64,000 bases of DNA from Cercophora sp. LCS_1 (GCA_036250225.1 JAPZLL010000005.1:1488001-1552000), one strand, 5' to 3'; positions 44,656 through 57,752 are shown, counted from the first letter of the stretch. Translations and numbers: made by a program. The notes: a model not told the origin generated them from the sequence alone.

Positions 44656-47600
44656 GGTTGATGGGTGATGAGGAGCAGGTGGCGGAACAATCTGGAACGC
44701 TCAACACGGCCTTCCGCTCCTCGACAGGAAGCCCGGGTTCAAGAGCTTGTTGGCAGAATGTCGGCTGCACAACACAACGGGATCGCGAGGAAGGACCAGA
44801 ACCGGGCTCTATATACTATGAATAGCCAACCCCGGTACGCACATACGTCTCCGACCCGACGACAAGGGGAATAGCTTCTTGGCTCAACATCGAGGCAAAT
44901 TTCCTGTTCGGATGGCTGTCGCACGTGAATAAATGCCTGGGGGATTTTAAGTTTGGGGAGGTGCCGGGGTAGTGGATCAGCCTCTCGGAGCATTCGACGG
45001 GCGTTGGCGGCGTTCTGGGGTTGCCTGCGAGGCGCGATTGGGCGGGCAGTGGCGCATCAATACCCACCGACGAAGGCCGCCTCCTTCCCGCTGCTGGACC
45101 ACCTGTCTTTGTTCTGCTGACCTGCGTCATCAGAGGTCGTGGACTGCTTCCACGCTCTGATTGCGCAGTCGCACCTCCTTGAGCGACCCTCCTTGCTGCA
45201 GCCCGAAACAAGGACCAGGATCTGGCTCCGGGATTCACCCCCATCTAATTGACCAGGTGCTGGGTGGTCACCGCTCATTCCGCTACCCTCCACCCTTTGC
45301 ACCACACGCGGTATTGACAAGATCAGAGCCCTGCCGTCTTGGCAAGCCTTTTGATTCAGAGGCTCTGCGTGCCAACCCAATATTGCATGCGCGCGCCCAT
45401 AGGTGCCGCGCTTATTACGGCGTCCCGTACGGAGGGAGCCCAACAGAGCGGGGGAAACACAAAAGTGCCATGTGTCTTTCGGAGCCGGAAAGCGCGGGCA
45501 TAATCGGCCAAGATGCAGGACCTTGGAGCGCGTCCAACGCTTTTCTTCTGTTCTGGATCGCGTCTTCCAGCTCCCTGTGCTTGGCCGGGCAAGTGACGTG
45601 CGGTGGTGCACCCAGTTCCCTGGGCATTTCTTGGCGCTTTAGCCTCCCTGTGGCCAAACCCCCCCCCTCAGCCCCACCTGATCATGGCCCAAACCTGTCC
45701 ATGACTCTTGGTTGATCTTCGACATCATCGAGGAGACAACTCCCCTTCCTTCGGTCTCCGCTGTTCTGACCACCGACATCGCACCCGTAGAGGCTATCTC
45801 ATACATACAATACAAACGAACAAGTCCGGAATGCCCGCTGTATCTCCTCTCGAATGTTTGGTAAGCGTGGGAGGGATCTCCTACTTGGCTGTTTTCGTCT
45901 TGCGCTGGCGTTACCCGAACCGGTAGTCTCTGGATGCTTCGTTATGTTCTGTGCTCCGTGGACATATATAACCCGCCTGTCGACGCAAGGCACGTTCAGA
46001 CAACTGACGGCGGCTGATCGAAGGCAGGTTTGCCGGTCGAGGGCAACGTCCTTCTGGGCTGGTTGCTGTTTGCACCAGACTCAACTGCTTGGCGCCGGAA
46101 CTACTGATGGAACGGTGGGTTGCGCAAAGCTTCGATGCTAAGTCGGCGGCGGACAGAACCTGTACAGACTCCCGACGGGCTGGGTGCTGGAATCATGTGA
46201 TGGTGAACGAGCTATCTATTTTGCTCACTTTCATTTCCAGAAGGCGAGCAAGGCGGCCACGAGCTTTTGGGATGATCCGGGACGTGGTCTTCGTCTGGCA
46301 GGCTCGTGCGTCCTTGGTCCTAGGTTTCGTGCAGTGCCAAGAGGCTTCATCACCTCAGTTCGCCGCCGGTGTGACCGCTGATCCCATAGAAAGTACCGAA
46401 ACCGGCGTCTATGGAATTGCTAGTATCATAAGGCTTCTTCCCTCCTTCAGGATGGTAAAGGCTTGCTCCGGCTAGCTGCGGGCACCCCAAGGCAACTTAC
46501 AAGCAAGAATCCTACCGGAGTCATGGAGAGTCAAGGAGTAAGAAAGCCTCATGAAGCAATGTGTATCGATATTGCGAGTCTCAAGGACTCTAATCAACCC
46601 ATTGGAGATGGACTATTGCGCTTGATCACTCAAAGCGGGAAGAAGCTACGAATAGTGGGCCCCTTTTTTTGATCGCCAACTTGCGTGGATATGAACGCCT
46701 GATGTTCTGACGAGGTTATACAAATTACTCCCTCTGGATGGGCCTGGCTTTTGGGTGTTGTGTCTTGTCCTGCTGGCGTGATGCACGCTCCCGCGTTGTC
46801 CGATCGGAACTATGGAGCCAGCAATCAAGGTATGTACAATACTTGGTAGACAAGGTTCAGATGAAAGAATTGGGGTCTGCATGGCACCTGCGCCGGTCGG
46901 GGTGCCGTCCCTGAACGCATATTGACAGTGCAGGATATGGAGGAGTTTGCAGGCAAAAGCAACCCAAGATCGATGGGCTCGGAATGTTTTGCCTGGGTAA
47001 GGGCGCGACTCGGGGACACCCCCCCTCCCCTTGCCCTTCCCAGTTCCCACCGTTGCAAACCAATCGGGTACCCGTGGCAAAGGCTAGGTAGGCACACACG
47101 ATCACTTGCATCGAAACATCGGAAGAGCCCGCAGTTAAGACCATTTTTCTTTTTGGAGCTCCAAAGCTCGCGGGACACCCAGCGGTCCCATTGCCATAGA
47201 CTTGCGCCGTTTAGGCATTGGATATCGAATCTTATCAGTGCCAGAGAGAGTTAATCCGACGGGGTTGATGTCACTGTCCTGCCTGGCAACAATACGTGGC
47301 CCGTGCTCCATGTTGAAATGCCGACAGGGGCCAAAAGAGAGGCTCGAGCTGCCCCCCACAGTTGGCCCGTGCAGGCGTCGAAAACCGCTATTCGGCTGCG
47401 GTTTCTCCTCCATCTTTCTCTACCCGCGCAAAGCATCGGCACCTCACCACACGCCCAAACCATCCCAGCAACGACTGCTTCAACCCAACCCTATCAAACG
47501 CTGGCAGCTAGGGTTACTTGTAAAACTACGCGACGCTACTCCCACCTCGCCCATGACGCTGTGTCTGGCGTTGCCACCTCGCCCTGTACCTGACGATCGG

Positions 47601-47688
47601 TAGTCCCGACCTCCCACAACCCGACGACAGTCGACCGACCAGCCACGGCCGCGCGTTTTAGAGCAGCGATCCTCTCCAAAACGCCACG
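44656..47688. other. 3-kb intergenic region between divergent KHA1 and CAF40
   Basis: Both promoters lie here. Several 100-180-codon frames (for example 45161-45715 plus, 45057-45611 minus) overlap each other on opposite strands and show no domain or splice-consistent continuation. A TATATA lies at 45965-45970 but is not tied to a gene. No RNA gene is recognised. Confidence 0.5.
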
Positions 47689-48972
47689 ATGATGCCAAAC
47701 CCGCATGTGTACGGCCACCACCAGTATGGGCAGCCGGAGTCGGCCTGGATGCACCAGCAGACTTCGCACCAGCACCACGCCCAGGCGGCCGCTGCCGCTG
47801 CCAATGTCGCCCAGCAGCAACACTACAATCGCATTGCCAGTGCCCACAACAACGCGAGTTTGGCCGGCAGCCATGTCCAAGACAACTCGATTGAAGCCAA
47901 CGTGTCCGAGGACAACCGCCGCACGTTGCAGTACATCGCCGACCTCCTCAACGAGAGCACTCGCGAGGCCGCCCTGCTCGAGCTGAGCAAGAAGCGGGAG
48001 CAAGTACCCGAGCTGGCTCTTATTCTGTGGCACTCGTTTGGTTAGTAGCCTACCTCCCTGCACTCTGCACTTGTTCATTCTGGGGGGTGCTTTTGCGACC
48101 TCATGTTACGGGGAAGCCGCTGCTTCGGACGAAGGCAGGCTGACAGTCGCCTCTAGGTGTTATGACTTCACTTCTTCAGGAGATTATCAGTGTATATAAC
48201 CTTCTCAGTCCCTCGCAGCTTACAGCGGCCGCTTCCAACCGCGTGTGCAATGCGCTGGCCCTCCTCCAATGCGTCGCGTCGCATAATGAGACGCGCACGC
48301 TGTTCCTCAGCGGTATGCTGCTGAAACCTACACCCCCTACGAGTAGCAGTTGCTAATTCCACCTAGCTCACATCCCACTCTACCTCTACCCGTTTTTGAA
48401 CACGACGTCCAAGTCGCGGCCCTTCGAGTACCTTCGTCTTACTTCGTTGGGTGTCATTGGAGCCTTGGTGAAGAACGACTCCACAGAGGTGATCAACTTT
48501 TTGCTCACGACCGAGATCATCCCCCTCTGCCTTCGCATCATGGAAACAGGCTCGGAACTCAGCAAGACCGTTGCCATCTTCATTGTTCAAAAGATCTTGC
48601 TTGATGATAATGGACTGAACTATATCTGCGCAACGTACGAGCGGTTCTACGCGGTCGGCACGGTGTTGAGCAACATGGTGGGCCAGTTAGTTGAGCAACA
48701 AACGGCGAGGCTTCTGAAGCACGTTGTGCGGTGCTTCCTCAGGTATGTGTCGACCCACAGCAGGCAAGACGTGCGCTAATGTTGTGTCCAGATTATCTGA
48801 TAATGCCCGGGCCCGAGAGGCACTGCGACAATGTCTTCCCGAACCCCTCCGTGACCACACGTTCTCGTCAGTACTGCGCGACGACGCGGCAACCAAGCGC
48901 TGCCTGGCCCAGCTTCTCATAAATCTCTCGGATAATGTAGTCGAACCCACCAGCGGCCAAATGGGAATTTAG
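47689..48972 (+). CDS. CAF40: CCR4-NOT complex subunit CAF40 (RCD1/CNOT9/NOT9)
   Basis: Exons 47689-48040, 48157-48312, 48367-48742 and 48792-48972 encode 354 residues. The first 80 residues are His/Gln/Ala-rich and fungal-specific in style. The Rcd1 armadillo domain follows, with LALILWHSFGVMTSLLQEII, NALALLQCVASHNETRTLFL, AHIPLYLYPFLNTTSKSRPF, EYLRLTSLGVIGALVKND and LLDDNGLNYICATYERFYAV. CAF40 is a structural subunit of the deadenylase complex that binds NOT1 and translational repressors. All three introns fall inside conserved sequence and splice cleanly. The start is the first of two adjacent ATGs (MMPNPHVYG). Confidence 0.96.
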
Positions 48973-49790
48973 GACCGTTCTTGTCAAGACTTCTGGCTAA
49001 CGACTAGTATCAGCAGGGAAAAGAGTGGGTGGTGGATCGCCTCTACAAATAGACCTGAGTGAACGAGCTGGACGCGGCCTCGACCAGGACTCAACGAAGA
49101 GAGTTGCCGAGGATGATGGAGAAGTCCGGTGGCAGCGCTTTGCGGCCAGGGACCAATCATGATAGCGGGACGGTTTTCTTTCGGTGCATTTACGATACCA
49201 CTTCAGTCTGTGTATAGCGCCATTGTTCCGGGGCAAAGCTTCTTGTTGGGGAGGGCATTCGTGGGGACGGAAAATGGGACGAAAGGGAGGGTTTCTCAGG
49301 GATCACATAGTACAGCGGGAGGTGGCGTTTACGGGCGTTATACATTTGCGCGGAAAGACATACGGGCTTTTTATGTTGTGGCGGAGAAGGCGAGGGACCG
49401 TGAGGTTCCTGATGGTCGGCTCAGCGTGGCACGGATGTGTGTTGTACAATGTATTATAGGGATGTATGGGAATATGACACGATACCCGTGAGACCTGTCA
49501 TGGTTGTAAGACTGGGAACTTTGTGATGGCGCGTCGGCTTCTTGGTCATACGGGGACGATATTATCGAGAAAATGTTTGAGAGAGACAGGTATCACTTAC
49601 CCAGTATCAGACTTGAAGGGTTTCAGAGATATTACTCGTGTAAAACGATCTCCTAGTGTCTAAAAAGGCCAGTCATAAGTCTCATAGTAAATGCTGTCAT
49701 ACCTAATTGCAACCGGGTATCCAACTCACCCACCCATGCTCCCAGAAACCACCACATTTTGAACGCCCACAAAACAACCCCATTCACTTA
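48973..49790. other. convergent intergenic region between CAF40 and the DsbA-like gene
   Basis: 818 bp stop to stop. A 120-codon frame at 49129-49491 has no recognisable features and probably lies in the CAF40 3' UTR. Nothing else is seen. Confidence 0.5.
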
Positions 49791-50608
49791 TTATTCCTGC
49801 CTCCCCCGCTCAAAAACCCCAATAAAAACTCCAGGTTCCTGCATCCCGCCCACCTTCCACCGTCCATTCACCACAAAACTGGGCACAGCCGTAACGCCCA
49901 CCTCCTTTTTCGCTCTCCTCATCTCCTCCTCAACCCGTCCACTCGCCTCCTCGCTATCCAGGTACGCCTCCAGCTCCTGCATGTCCCTCCCTAGTCCATG
50001 GATCACAGCCAGCGGCAATAAAAAGCTGGACCGGTCGGATACATCATGTCCGCGACAGAGCGCCCCGTCAAAGAGCGCGTGGATGAAGGCATCTTGTGTT
50101 GAGGGGGAAATGTCGCCCGCTAAAAGGATCAGCTTGTGCGAGTCCCGCGAAGAACCGGTGCGGCCGTCCCAGTTGAAGACGAGGTCGTAGGGGGCGCCGG
50201 CGCGTTGCATGCGGTCGAGGGTTTGGGGGGCCGAGGGGCCGAATTTTAGGAGGAGGGTGTCTTTTTTGTTGTATGCTGTTTTATCCGTTAGGTTATCTGG
50301 TGGTGTATGCAAAAGGGCGCGCCTTCGGATGGGCGTAAATGTCCCGCTGCTGGGCGATTCTAAAAAGGAAGTGGTGATAAACAGGGGGAGAGGAGAAGAA
50401 GAAGAATTGAGCAAATAAGGGGAGGAGAGGGGTTTTTACCAGAGACTTTGGCGTTGGGATACAACATGTATGGTCGCCATCTCAGCGTAAACGTATCGTC
50501 AGGGTATCTCGCTCTGTGGGATTCGATCGCCGAGTCGAGTGCTCTTTTGCCAACATAGCACCACGGACAAATGGTGTCGGCATAGACATCGACCGTGAAA
50601 GCCGTCAT
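49791..50608 (-). CDS. DsbA/FrnE-like thioredoxin-fold oxidoreductase
   Basis: Exons 50608-50440 and 50275-49791 encode 217 residues. The protein starts MTAFTVDVYADTICPWCYVG, giving the CPWC redox pair near residues 14-17 that marks the FrnE branch of the DsbA family. The helical insert includes APYDLVFNWDGRTGSSRDSH and the C-terminal part restores the thioredoxin fold with the cis-proline loop GVTAVPSFVVNGRW. No signal peptide is present, so it is likely cytosolic, and its physiological substrate is unknown. The intron is long for this window (164 nt); the phase and the S-AYNKKD join support it. A polyketide-related FrnE role or glutathione-transferase kappa-like activity are possible alternatives. 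Confidence 0.9.
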
Positions 50609-51151
50609 TTTCTTTTTTTTTTCCCTCAATTCCAGTCCTCTTCCAATAACCAGTACTGTATGGTCGATATGATGTAGTTTTTACCACCAAACAAAGGAAA
50701 AGGAGAAAACACCAAGGCCAAGGACCATTTAAAATACAAACACCAGACAAAAAAACCCGAATAGTAATCATTCGGGGAAACCACATCGCCTTACCCATCG
50801 CACCGCAGCACCACCTTTTCGCCCGCCTGCCCCCCGCCTTTCCCTCCAGCTATGCTGTGCTGTGCGTGGCAATGACTGAAAACAGTAAAAAGGAACAATC
50901 ACTAGGCCCAGGCTCGGGTACTCCACTCGACGGCAGACCGAGGAATAGAGGATTACTGATCAAGTCGCCTTTGGCGCAACACACATTCGCGCGCAAGCAA
51001 GCGCAAACCCAAAACCGTTTCGTCTCGGCACATGGCATACACGCTAGCCACCACATCGCATCGCAAATTCAGCATCTCCCTGGCCATCGTATCTGCCGTC
51101 GTTGTCAACACAGTGAATCCAGGCCAGGTCTGTGTAACAATTCGCCCCTTT

Positions 51152-51164
51152 CCCCCCCCCCCCC
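51152..51164. repeat. C13 homopolymer
   Basis: Thirteen consecutive C on the plus strand within non-coding sequence; length could vary through slippage or sequencing error. Confidence 0.9.
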
Positions 51165-51344
51165 TTTTCGCCCCTGACGACTAATCGCCAAATGATAAAG
51201 CTCACCGCGTATTACTCCCACGTCACAAAAAGGCACAGGAAATATAATCAACCATCCCATTTCTGTGAGTGTGCTGCTTGCTGTCTTACAATCGGGCATG
51301 GCCCACAACATCCCCACCTCCACCTTGAGGCCTAAGTCTATGGC

Positions 51345-51373
51345 GAAAAAGAAAAAGAAAAAGAAAAAGAAAA
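51345..51373. repeat. (GAAAAA) hexanucleotide repeat
   Basis: Four full GAAAAA units plus a partial one, purine-only on the plus strand. It lies in the 3' flank of the zinc-finger gene. Confidence 0.9.
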
Positions 51374-52007
51374 CATGTGTCGAGTCCCCAAACCAAGACA
51401 ACTTTTTTTTTGCCCGCCTGTCGGCTTGCCAGCCAGCCAAAAGTCAACATGAGAATAGGGGAATAGTGCGTGCGGCCTTCTTTCTCTCTTTGTCTCTCTC
51501 TCACTCAAAAAAAAGCAGATCCGAAACACCATAGAAACCCAGCCGCACCGCCTTCCATCCGTCCCCTGTATGCTATCACTACAAAAAGCACCCCCAATTT
51601 GTCGTCAGGGGAAGACCACCCCGGGTAACCAGTCTAACCGAAGTAAAAAAGGAAACGCGAGGCCGTGGTTGCGTCGCTCTAAGGAGACCGTCGTTATCAG
51701 GACGTGAAAAGACCAGAAGAACGAAGAAAAGTCGAGAAGCAGAGCACCGCCAAATTGTTGCCGAAATTGCCGGTATCATTAATCAGTCCACGCCGGTCCT
51801 GACCGCCTTTATTATAAAATCACACAGAAAGAAAAACAACATTGTCGGTTGCATCCTATGGCACCCGTTATGGCATGGCACCCATGGCTGTCACAGTATT
51901 AGGTCGGTCTAGGGACCGAAAAAGAGAGCCGTGAGCCGTTTTGTTATCCTCGTCTCGTTGTCTGCCGCTTACTGGGGGAAGTAGTAAGCTAGGTAGGGAT
52001 CGATGTT

Positions 52008-53527
52008 CTATTGCGCACCCGCCCAGAGCTCTCCCGGTCGCTGCGGCTTGACGTCGTACCCATTGGCGCCTGGCTCTGTGCTGCCAGGGCGCCGTTGCTG
52101 GGGAGGTTGAGGATAAAACATCTGTGTCATGGGTGCCGTACCCGGGTAGTTCTCCGGATCAGGGTACACATAGCTGTTGGCACTCGGGCTCTGGGCCGGG
52201 GATCCGACCGGTCCGGGAGACGCCCAGCCAACGCTGTTGAGGTGGGGGCTGCCAGATGCACTGCCGGGACCTTGCTGGTGCTCAATGCTGGGCTCAAGGG
52301 TCTGTGGTGGGCCATAGCCAGTCGGATGGGACGTCGGGCGCATGCCGTTGTTGTACCCGGAAGATGTTGTTGATGCGGGGCTGCCAACGTGAACATCGCC
52401 GCGGAGATGTGGCGGAATCGAGTTGTTGCCAAGATAGCCCATCGAGTTCATGTTGGCCAGCTCGGCGCCAGGAGACATAGACATGGGCCGACCACCAGCA
52501 GGGGAGGGCGTCGAGAGAGGAGACTCGTGGTTCGAGGCTTGTTCACTCTCGGAGCGCGCTCTTGTTCTCGCGGCTGCAGCAGCATTGGCACCCCTCGCAA
52601 GAGCCTCGGCAGTAGCGCGGGCTGCATCTTCAATGGTGCCCGTGTGGAGGTTCTGGTGACGGGTCAAAGTCGTTCGCCTAGTAAAGGTCTTTTGACAATC
52701 CGCATAGGGGCACTTGTATGGCCGTTTGCCCGAATGGATGCGCCGATGTCGCGCTAGAGAACTACTATCGCTAAAGGGCTGCTGCGTGTTAGACGTGAAC
52801 GCTGACATAGCAACAGGGAAAACATACCTTGCCACAACGCTCACATTGATGGGGTTTCTCGCCAGTGTGCACACGCTGATGGACTGTGAGGGCGGAACGC
52901 TGGATGAACTGCTTTCCACAGTTGGGAAAGTCGCAGACGTGGGGGCGGATGCCGCTGTGGATCCGCTCTGCCAAACCGTTAGATGGATCAAACTGAACAA
53001 ATAAGGAGGACCTGGGGCTTACCGTGACGAGCAAGATCGCTTCTCCGGGCAAAGCCCTTTCCACATGTACCACAAGGATACGCCTTTGCTGGCGCAGGCG
53101 CAGGAGGGTTGTTGACTGGGACACCTGGTTGCATGCCTACGGGCGGCGTTCCAGTCGGAGCGAGACCAACTGGTTGCAGACCGTGTTGCTGGTGCTGCGG
53201 ATGTTGCTGATGCTGCGGGTGCTGCTGGTGTTGCGGGTTCGGCGCAAAGCCGGCAAGGGTATGCTGAGTAGGGCCCATGTTGGCCTGCGGGACTTGTTGG
53301 AGCTGGGCACCCATTGCCGTCGGGGAGGGGTACGATGTGTTCATGGGGCCCGAGTATCGCGAGTGCTCGGAGCCGTGGGGCGAGTTCGGTCTGTCCATGA
53401 CGTACTGCGGGTGTACCTGGGTGGACGGGTGCTGTTCGGCCGCCATGGCGGAGTGCAATGCGCCGCTTTTGCTGTTCAGCATGCTGCCAATGCCCATCGC
53501 CCCAGCGGCGGAAGGAGACTGTGACAT
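52008..53527 (-). CDS. C2H2 zinc-finger transcription factor with four tandem fingers
   Basis: Exons 53527-53023, 52967-52828 and 52778-52008 encode 471 residues. The N-terminal 150 residues are Pro/Gln/His-rich, including a three-copy PQHQQH repeat. Four consecutive classical fingers follow (about 155-265): YPCGTCGKGFARRSDLARH, HVCDFPNCGKQFIQRSALTVH, HQCERCGKPFSDSSSLARH and YKCPYADCQKTFTRRTTLTRH, joined by TGEKP/SGKRP-type linkers. The C-terminal half is Ser/Pro/Gly-rich. Both introns lie within or next to fingers 1 and 3, and splicing is confirmed because it rebuilds ARH-ERIHSG and CGK-PFSD. It is a nuclear DNA-binding regulator; targets are unknown. I do not assign a named orthologue. It faces a 6-kb upstream region without genes. 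Confidence 0.92.
53182..53235 (-). repeat. coding 18-nt repeat encoding (PQHQQH)3
   Basis: Three near-identical 18-nt units in the N-terminal region of the C2H2 factor encode PQHQQH each. Such Gln/His tracts often vary in copy number. Confidence 0.9.
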
Positions 53528-53652
53528 TTCGACAGAAAGTAAACGAAGAGCAACTCACGAGCTGGCTGCGTGCTCTGGTCGCCGGTCAAGAGCCTCAAAC
53601 CTGAGCAGGTATTAGACACACTGAGCAGTGTCTGGAGTTTTGCGGTGGAGCT

Positions 53653-53677
53653 AAGCCTTTTATTAAAAAAAAGGCTT
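53653..53677. repeat. 9-bp inverted repeat (AAGCCTTTT / AAAAGGCTT)
   Basis: Perfect arms at 53653-53661 and 53669-53677 with a 7-nt ATTAAAA loop, about 126 bp upstream of the C2H2 factor's ATG. Its role is unknown. Confidence 0.8.
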
Positions 53678-56600
53678 GAATCTGCGGGTAACGGTCAGCA
53701 ACGGATCGCCAGAGGGATTGAGCGGTGAGGGCCACTCGAAACAGCACGTCGCAAAAGGCTCAAAGACCCGCGCCCAAGGTAATGGGAGCAATAGCGACTT
53801 GGCAAGCCACAGCGACCTTCAACTGGCGGATTTGAGGCAATCAAAGGCGTCGCGCCCGGGCCTGACGAGGAAATACTCAAAGGGCAGGAGCCGGAGTCTG
53901 CGTTGCGGGGTTTGGGAGAAGAAATTTCTTACCCCAGCTGAAAAAAGTAATACCACGCGCCGATTGGAATGCGTGGCACGTAAGATGGACCGCAACTGTT
54001 CAGCACAACGCCTGCTGCGATTCTGCGATTCCTCACAAATCGTGTACTTGGTACTTGCGCCGCTTGATGGTCCAAGCCTTGTGGTGGGCAAGATGACGCG
54101 TGCACGGTTCAGGCGACAAAAAGTAGACGCGACGCCTTGGCCACACCGCGACAGTCAAAATTGACGACAGCGATCTTCTCTTGCCAACGGCCAAACACTG
54201 CCTTTGTTGTTCGACGCGCCGACTTTTTTTTCCTTCGCCGTGCAACTTTTAGGGTGTAGTTGAATGCTTGGGCGATGAAGGAGCACGGGCTCGCAACTGC
54301 CAATCGGTGCTGCCTGGGAATCTTTGCAGACCAAACGACCCGTTCTTGCGCAGGGATGGAATAGGATCCAAATCTTTGTCGATTTATCTAGCTCGTCCGA
54401 TAACCCGGTAAAGGGGCTTGCGCTATCGAAGGGATACGATGGACGCGACGTGATAAATCGTAAAAACCTGGTGCCGTCCTGATTTTGCGCGAAACAAAAC
54501 AAAGAGGATTGCTTGAACCCGGGGTGACCCAACGTTTGGCTGGTCAAGATTTCACGTGTTGGGTTTGCCTGAGGCGTTACTAGGTCCAGAGCCAGCGGCC
54601 GTCGCGGAGACAAGGTTTGTAAATTCGGCTACGCCGTCGCTACGGCGGATGCGGAGCGGCGTCCAATAAGTCTCTCGGATCGTCCACGTCGAGATCGAAG
54701 GAGGGGATGGTCCGGATCTTATCGCGGGGTCCTGATGCCAGAGAAGGCAAGTCAGCTTTTTAGGTTCGGCCCAAATCCAACGAATGTGGGGGATGTGTGA
54801 TGCAGACAGAGGAAAGAAAGGACGGTGACGTGGATTGGGGCGCTGGGAGCTGACCGGTGCGAGTCAAGTCCCAGCAGTTGTGAGGCAGCTGCCAGATGGA
54901 CTCGTCGAGCCGGCGCGTCAAGTCCTGGCAGCCAAACTACTAGCGACGTGCAGCTTTCGCCGAGGGTGGGATACAAGAGCGAGAGAGGAACCGAGAATGT
55001 GACGGGCAAGTGTGTGGAGGGATGGAAATGCTGCTCCATGACGGCGAGGGGTCGAGATATTTCATCCCGCCATCAGCTGGAGTTTTGCGGGCTTGACAGG
55101 CGAACCTGGTCGGTCAGGATTGTGTGGTTTTCGGCAGGCAAAGGAGGGAGTGGTGAGTGGCCTCGATTGGCAGCACAGCACGTTCCCTCGACTTGCACAC
55201 CGATTCCTCTGAGATCCGTGTGTTGGAAAGGTTAAATGTACCGTACCTTTTTATGTAAACCTTTCGAAGCACCTGCTTCCGAAACAAGCTGCGCGCAAAG
55301 ACGCGAAAGTCAAAACGCAGCGAGGCCGAAAGATGCAAAACGAAGGCGGCGTCGAAAAGATGTTGAGGCGACGAATGTGGTGGGAAAAAAGGCGGCGAAG
55401 GGAGAGGAAAGTTTGGGAGTTGGCGCCTGTGACGAAGTTTTGGCCGGGGAGGTGGCTCGAAAATAATGGCCAGAAGAAAATAACGTGGCTCGGCACAGAT
55501 GAGGATCCTTGTTGGATTGGATTTCCATCCAAGAGGCTGCACCTGGGTCCGGAGGGAACAGGGAGCTGAGGCCGCGGTGCTGGTCCGTGTGGAAGGTTCA
55601 AAGTGCATTGGCCGAGTTGAAACGAACGGTCGGCAGCCCAGTCACGAAGTGGGGCAAGGTCGCAGCTGCCCTGTGTGCCCTGGTCGGGCCACAGTCGAGC
55701 CACTGGCGCTTTGTGCCACGCTGCCACTGGGAGCGCTGGTGGTGGCAGCCAGGAGGGTGCCCGAAATCTAGCTGCACCCACCCCTCCACTTCACGCCAAC
55801 CTGAACATCATCAAATCCGGCATGGAACTCTGCGCTGGAAATTAGCAAATTGCTTGGGATGTGTCCCGCCAATTTCTGGTCGCAAAACCGCATCTCTTGC
55901 CGGCACAGTCGACAGGTCCGCTAGTTTGCTGCTGTTGCCAGCGATCAGATGACTGGTCGTCCCCTGCACGCTGAAGGACCGAGGTCACTTCCTGTCTGCG
56001 GCCTGCCTTTGCCAGTCTTGGCTGCAGAGCGCCTCCCTAGCGCGTGCCGTTTGTTGCTTCACTACGACCTGGACGATCGGCTACCCCAGAGAGAGCCACC
56101 CAGCACGGTGATGTCTGAGGATGTATGGAATACGGGGTAGCAGAGACAACACCACATCGACGTCGCCAAGTCGTGACAACAAGATAGCCCTTGGCGCCTG
56201 CAGAGAGAGCACGCATGAGGCTAAAATCGGCAGCCCTTCTCAGCCGGCGGTGCAGCAGCTGGAGCAACAATTTACCAAGTTACAGCTAAAGCATGATGGC
56301 AGCCTCAGAAGGAGATGACGGGTCTAGTTGCACGGACATATGGAAGGAGACTTCGCTCGCAACCACTACCACCACCACCAGCAAGACTTGTTTCTTGCCC
56401 ACACCACCTACTCTACGAGAAAGACGGCGCGCCTGTTGTCCGGGGATAAAAAGCGCTCAATTTTGCCTGGCGGCCAAAAACGGCGGTCGGTGTTGTCAAA
56501 GGTTTTGGCCGTCACCGATGACCGACGCACATACTTCTTACAGTATTGACTACGACGAAACAAGACCAGGAGCCGGCTTCTTTCCTGATCAGACCAAGCT

Positions 56601-57736
56601 TGTTCCATGTCACCATGGAGGCGAGCAGCCTCCTCCCACTCAGCCTTGACGAGCAGATTGACCTGCAGCCGGCCAAAGTGCGACAGGGGAGAGGGGCCTT
56701 TGCGGTTGTTCACAGATCTCCATCGGCTGCTTGCTGGCCCCTGGGGAAGAAGGGCTCCACTCCTTCTCCCGCGTGTTCGATGTACGAATACTTGTTGAAT
56801 ATGGTCTTGGATGGTGCAGTATCTCTGTGCAAGACAAAGTACAGTAGCAATCCCCCTCATTCCCCTCACCATTCATTGATCCCCAATTTACCACGGTGCC
56901 GAGTTACAGAAAGGTGTTGATCGTTTCTCAAGTCAGTTAGGCGCCGCGATACCGAAGACGATCTTGCTCCCTATCTCTCTTCCTGAAGAAGTTGCCCGGC
57001 GATGCAGGAGTCCAAAGGGGCTCTCACAACCGGCAGGGGCTGCAAGATTGGCAAAAGATGCCATGGTGATCCCGCGCTGAACGTGGCTTGACGACCTGGT
57101 GTCTGGTTGGCCGTGTGGAGTTGCCGATGGTCAGTGCATGAATGATGTCGGCCCCAATTTGGCCAGGGGGGCGCCATTGAGGGGCGCCTATCCTTCTTGC
57201 GGAAGGTTTCGAGAACCCTTCCAGAAGCACAATCGAAGCGGCGGCCCAGCTTCAGAGCCCTCAGAGATCCACCCTTTGCTGCACGACCAACCGCCAAGCC
57301 AATGCGAGGGGGTACAAGATGAACAAGGATGGCTGCAGCCGTGCCTCGCCGTCATCCGCCCGGCGCACTCGTCGAACCCTCAGGTCCTCCGCTAGGGAAA
57401 GAGGAGGTGACTCGCGACAAGAAGGACGCCCTGCCTGGCAGAATTACCCGCGCGCTCCTTGTGATGAGGACTCCAACAAGATCGAGGAGAGTTGCGCATC
57501 CCGTACCTATGAGCCGTCCAGTCGGGAGAGCAAATGGTACCTGGACGGGCCCTTATCAGGACACATATACACTCGTACAGATACAGCGACTTCATCTGGC
57601 GAGGTTTGCAAAGGGACACACCAAGTCTTGAATTATCCGCTGTAATGAGGAGTTCCCCATGTGGCATAGCTCGCGGGATCGCATGTTACTCTGACGTTGG
57701 GGTGGCTTCCATGATCCTTCTTTGAAGCTTCTCCCG

Positions 57737-57752
57737 CAGCCAGCCAGCCAGC
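57737..57752. repeat. (CAGC)4 tetranucleotide repeat
   Basis: Four perfect CAGC units in non-coding sequence. Confidence 0.85.

Larger units (their letters stand above)
50609..52007. other. intergenic between the DsbA-like gene and the C2H2 factor, rich in simple sequence
   Basis: 1.4 kb holding the DsbA-like promoter and the zinc-finger gene's 3' UTR. It contains a 13-base C run and a GAAAAA repeat, listed separately. No gene is seen. Confidence 0.5.

Noticed and set aside
45057..45715. Overlapping 184-codon frames on both strands in the KHA1-CAF40 gap
   Set aside because: Two equally long frames on opposite strands with skewed composition and no recognisable motif are expected by chance in GC-rich DNA.
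53540..53575. Possible 5' UTR intron of the C2H2 factor (GTGAGT followed by TCACAG)
   Set aside because: It would be about 40 nt, would remove the natural ATG, and no upstream ATG exists to replace it.
55251..55781. 176-codon minus-strand frame in the gene-poor region
   Set aside because: Composition is unlike the real genes here, and there is no domain or plausible exon partner.
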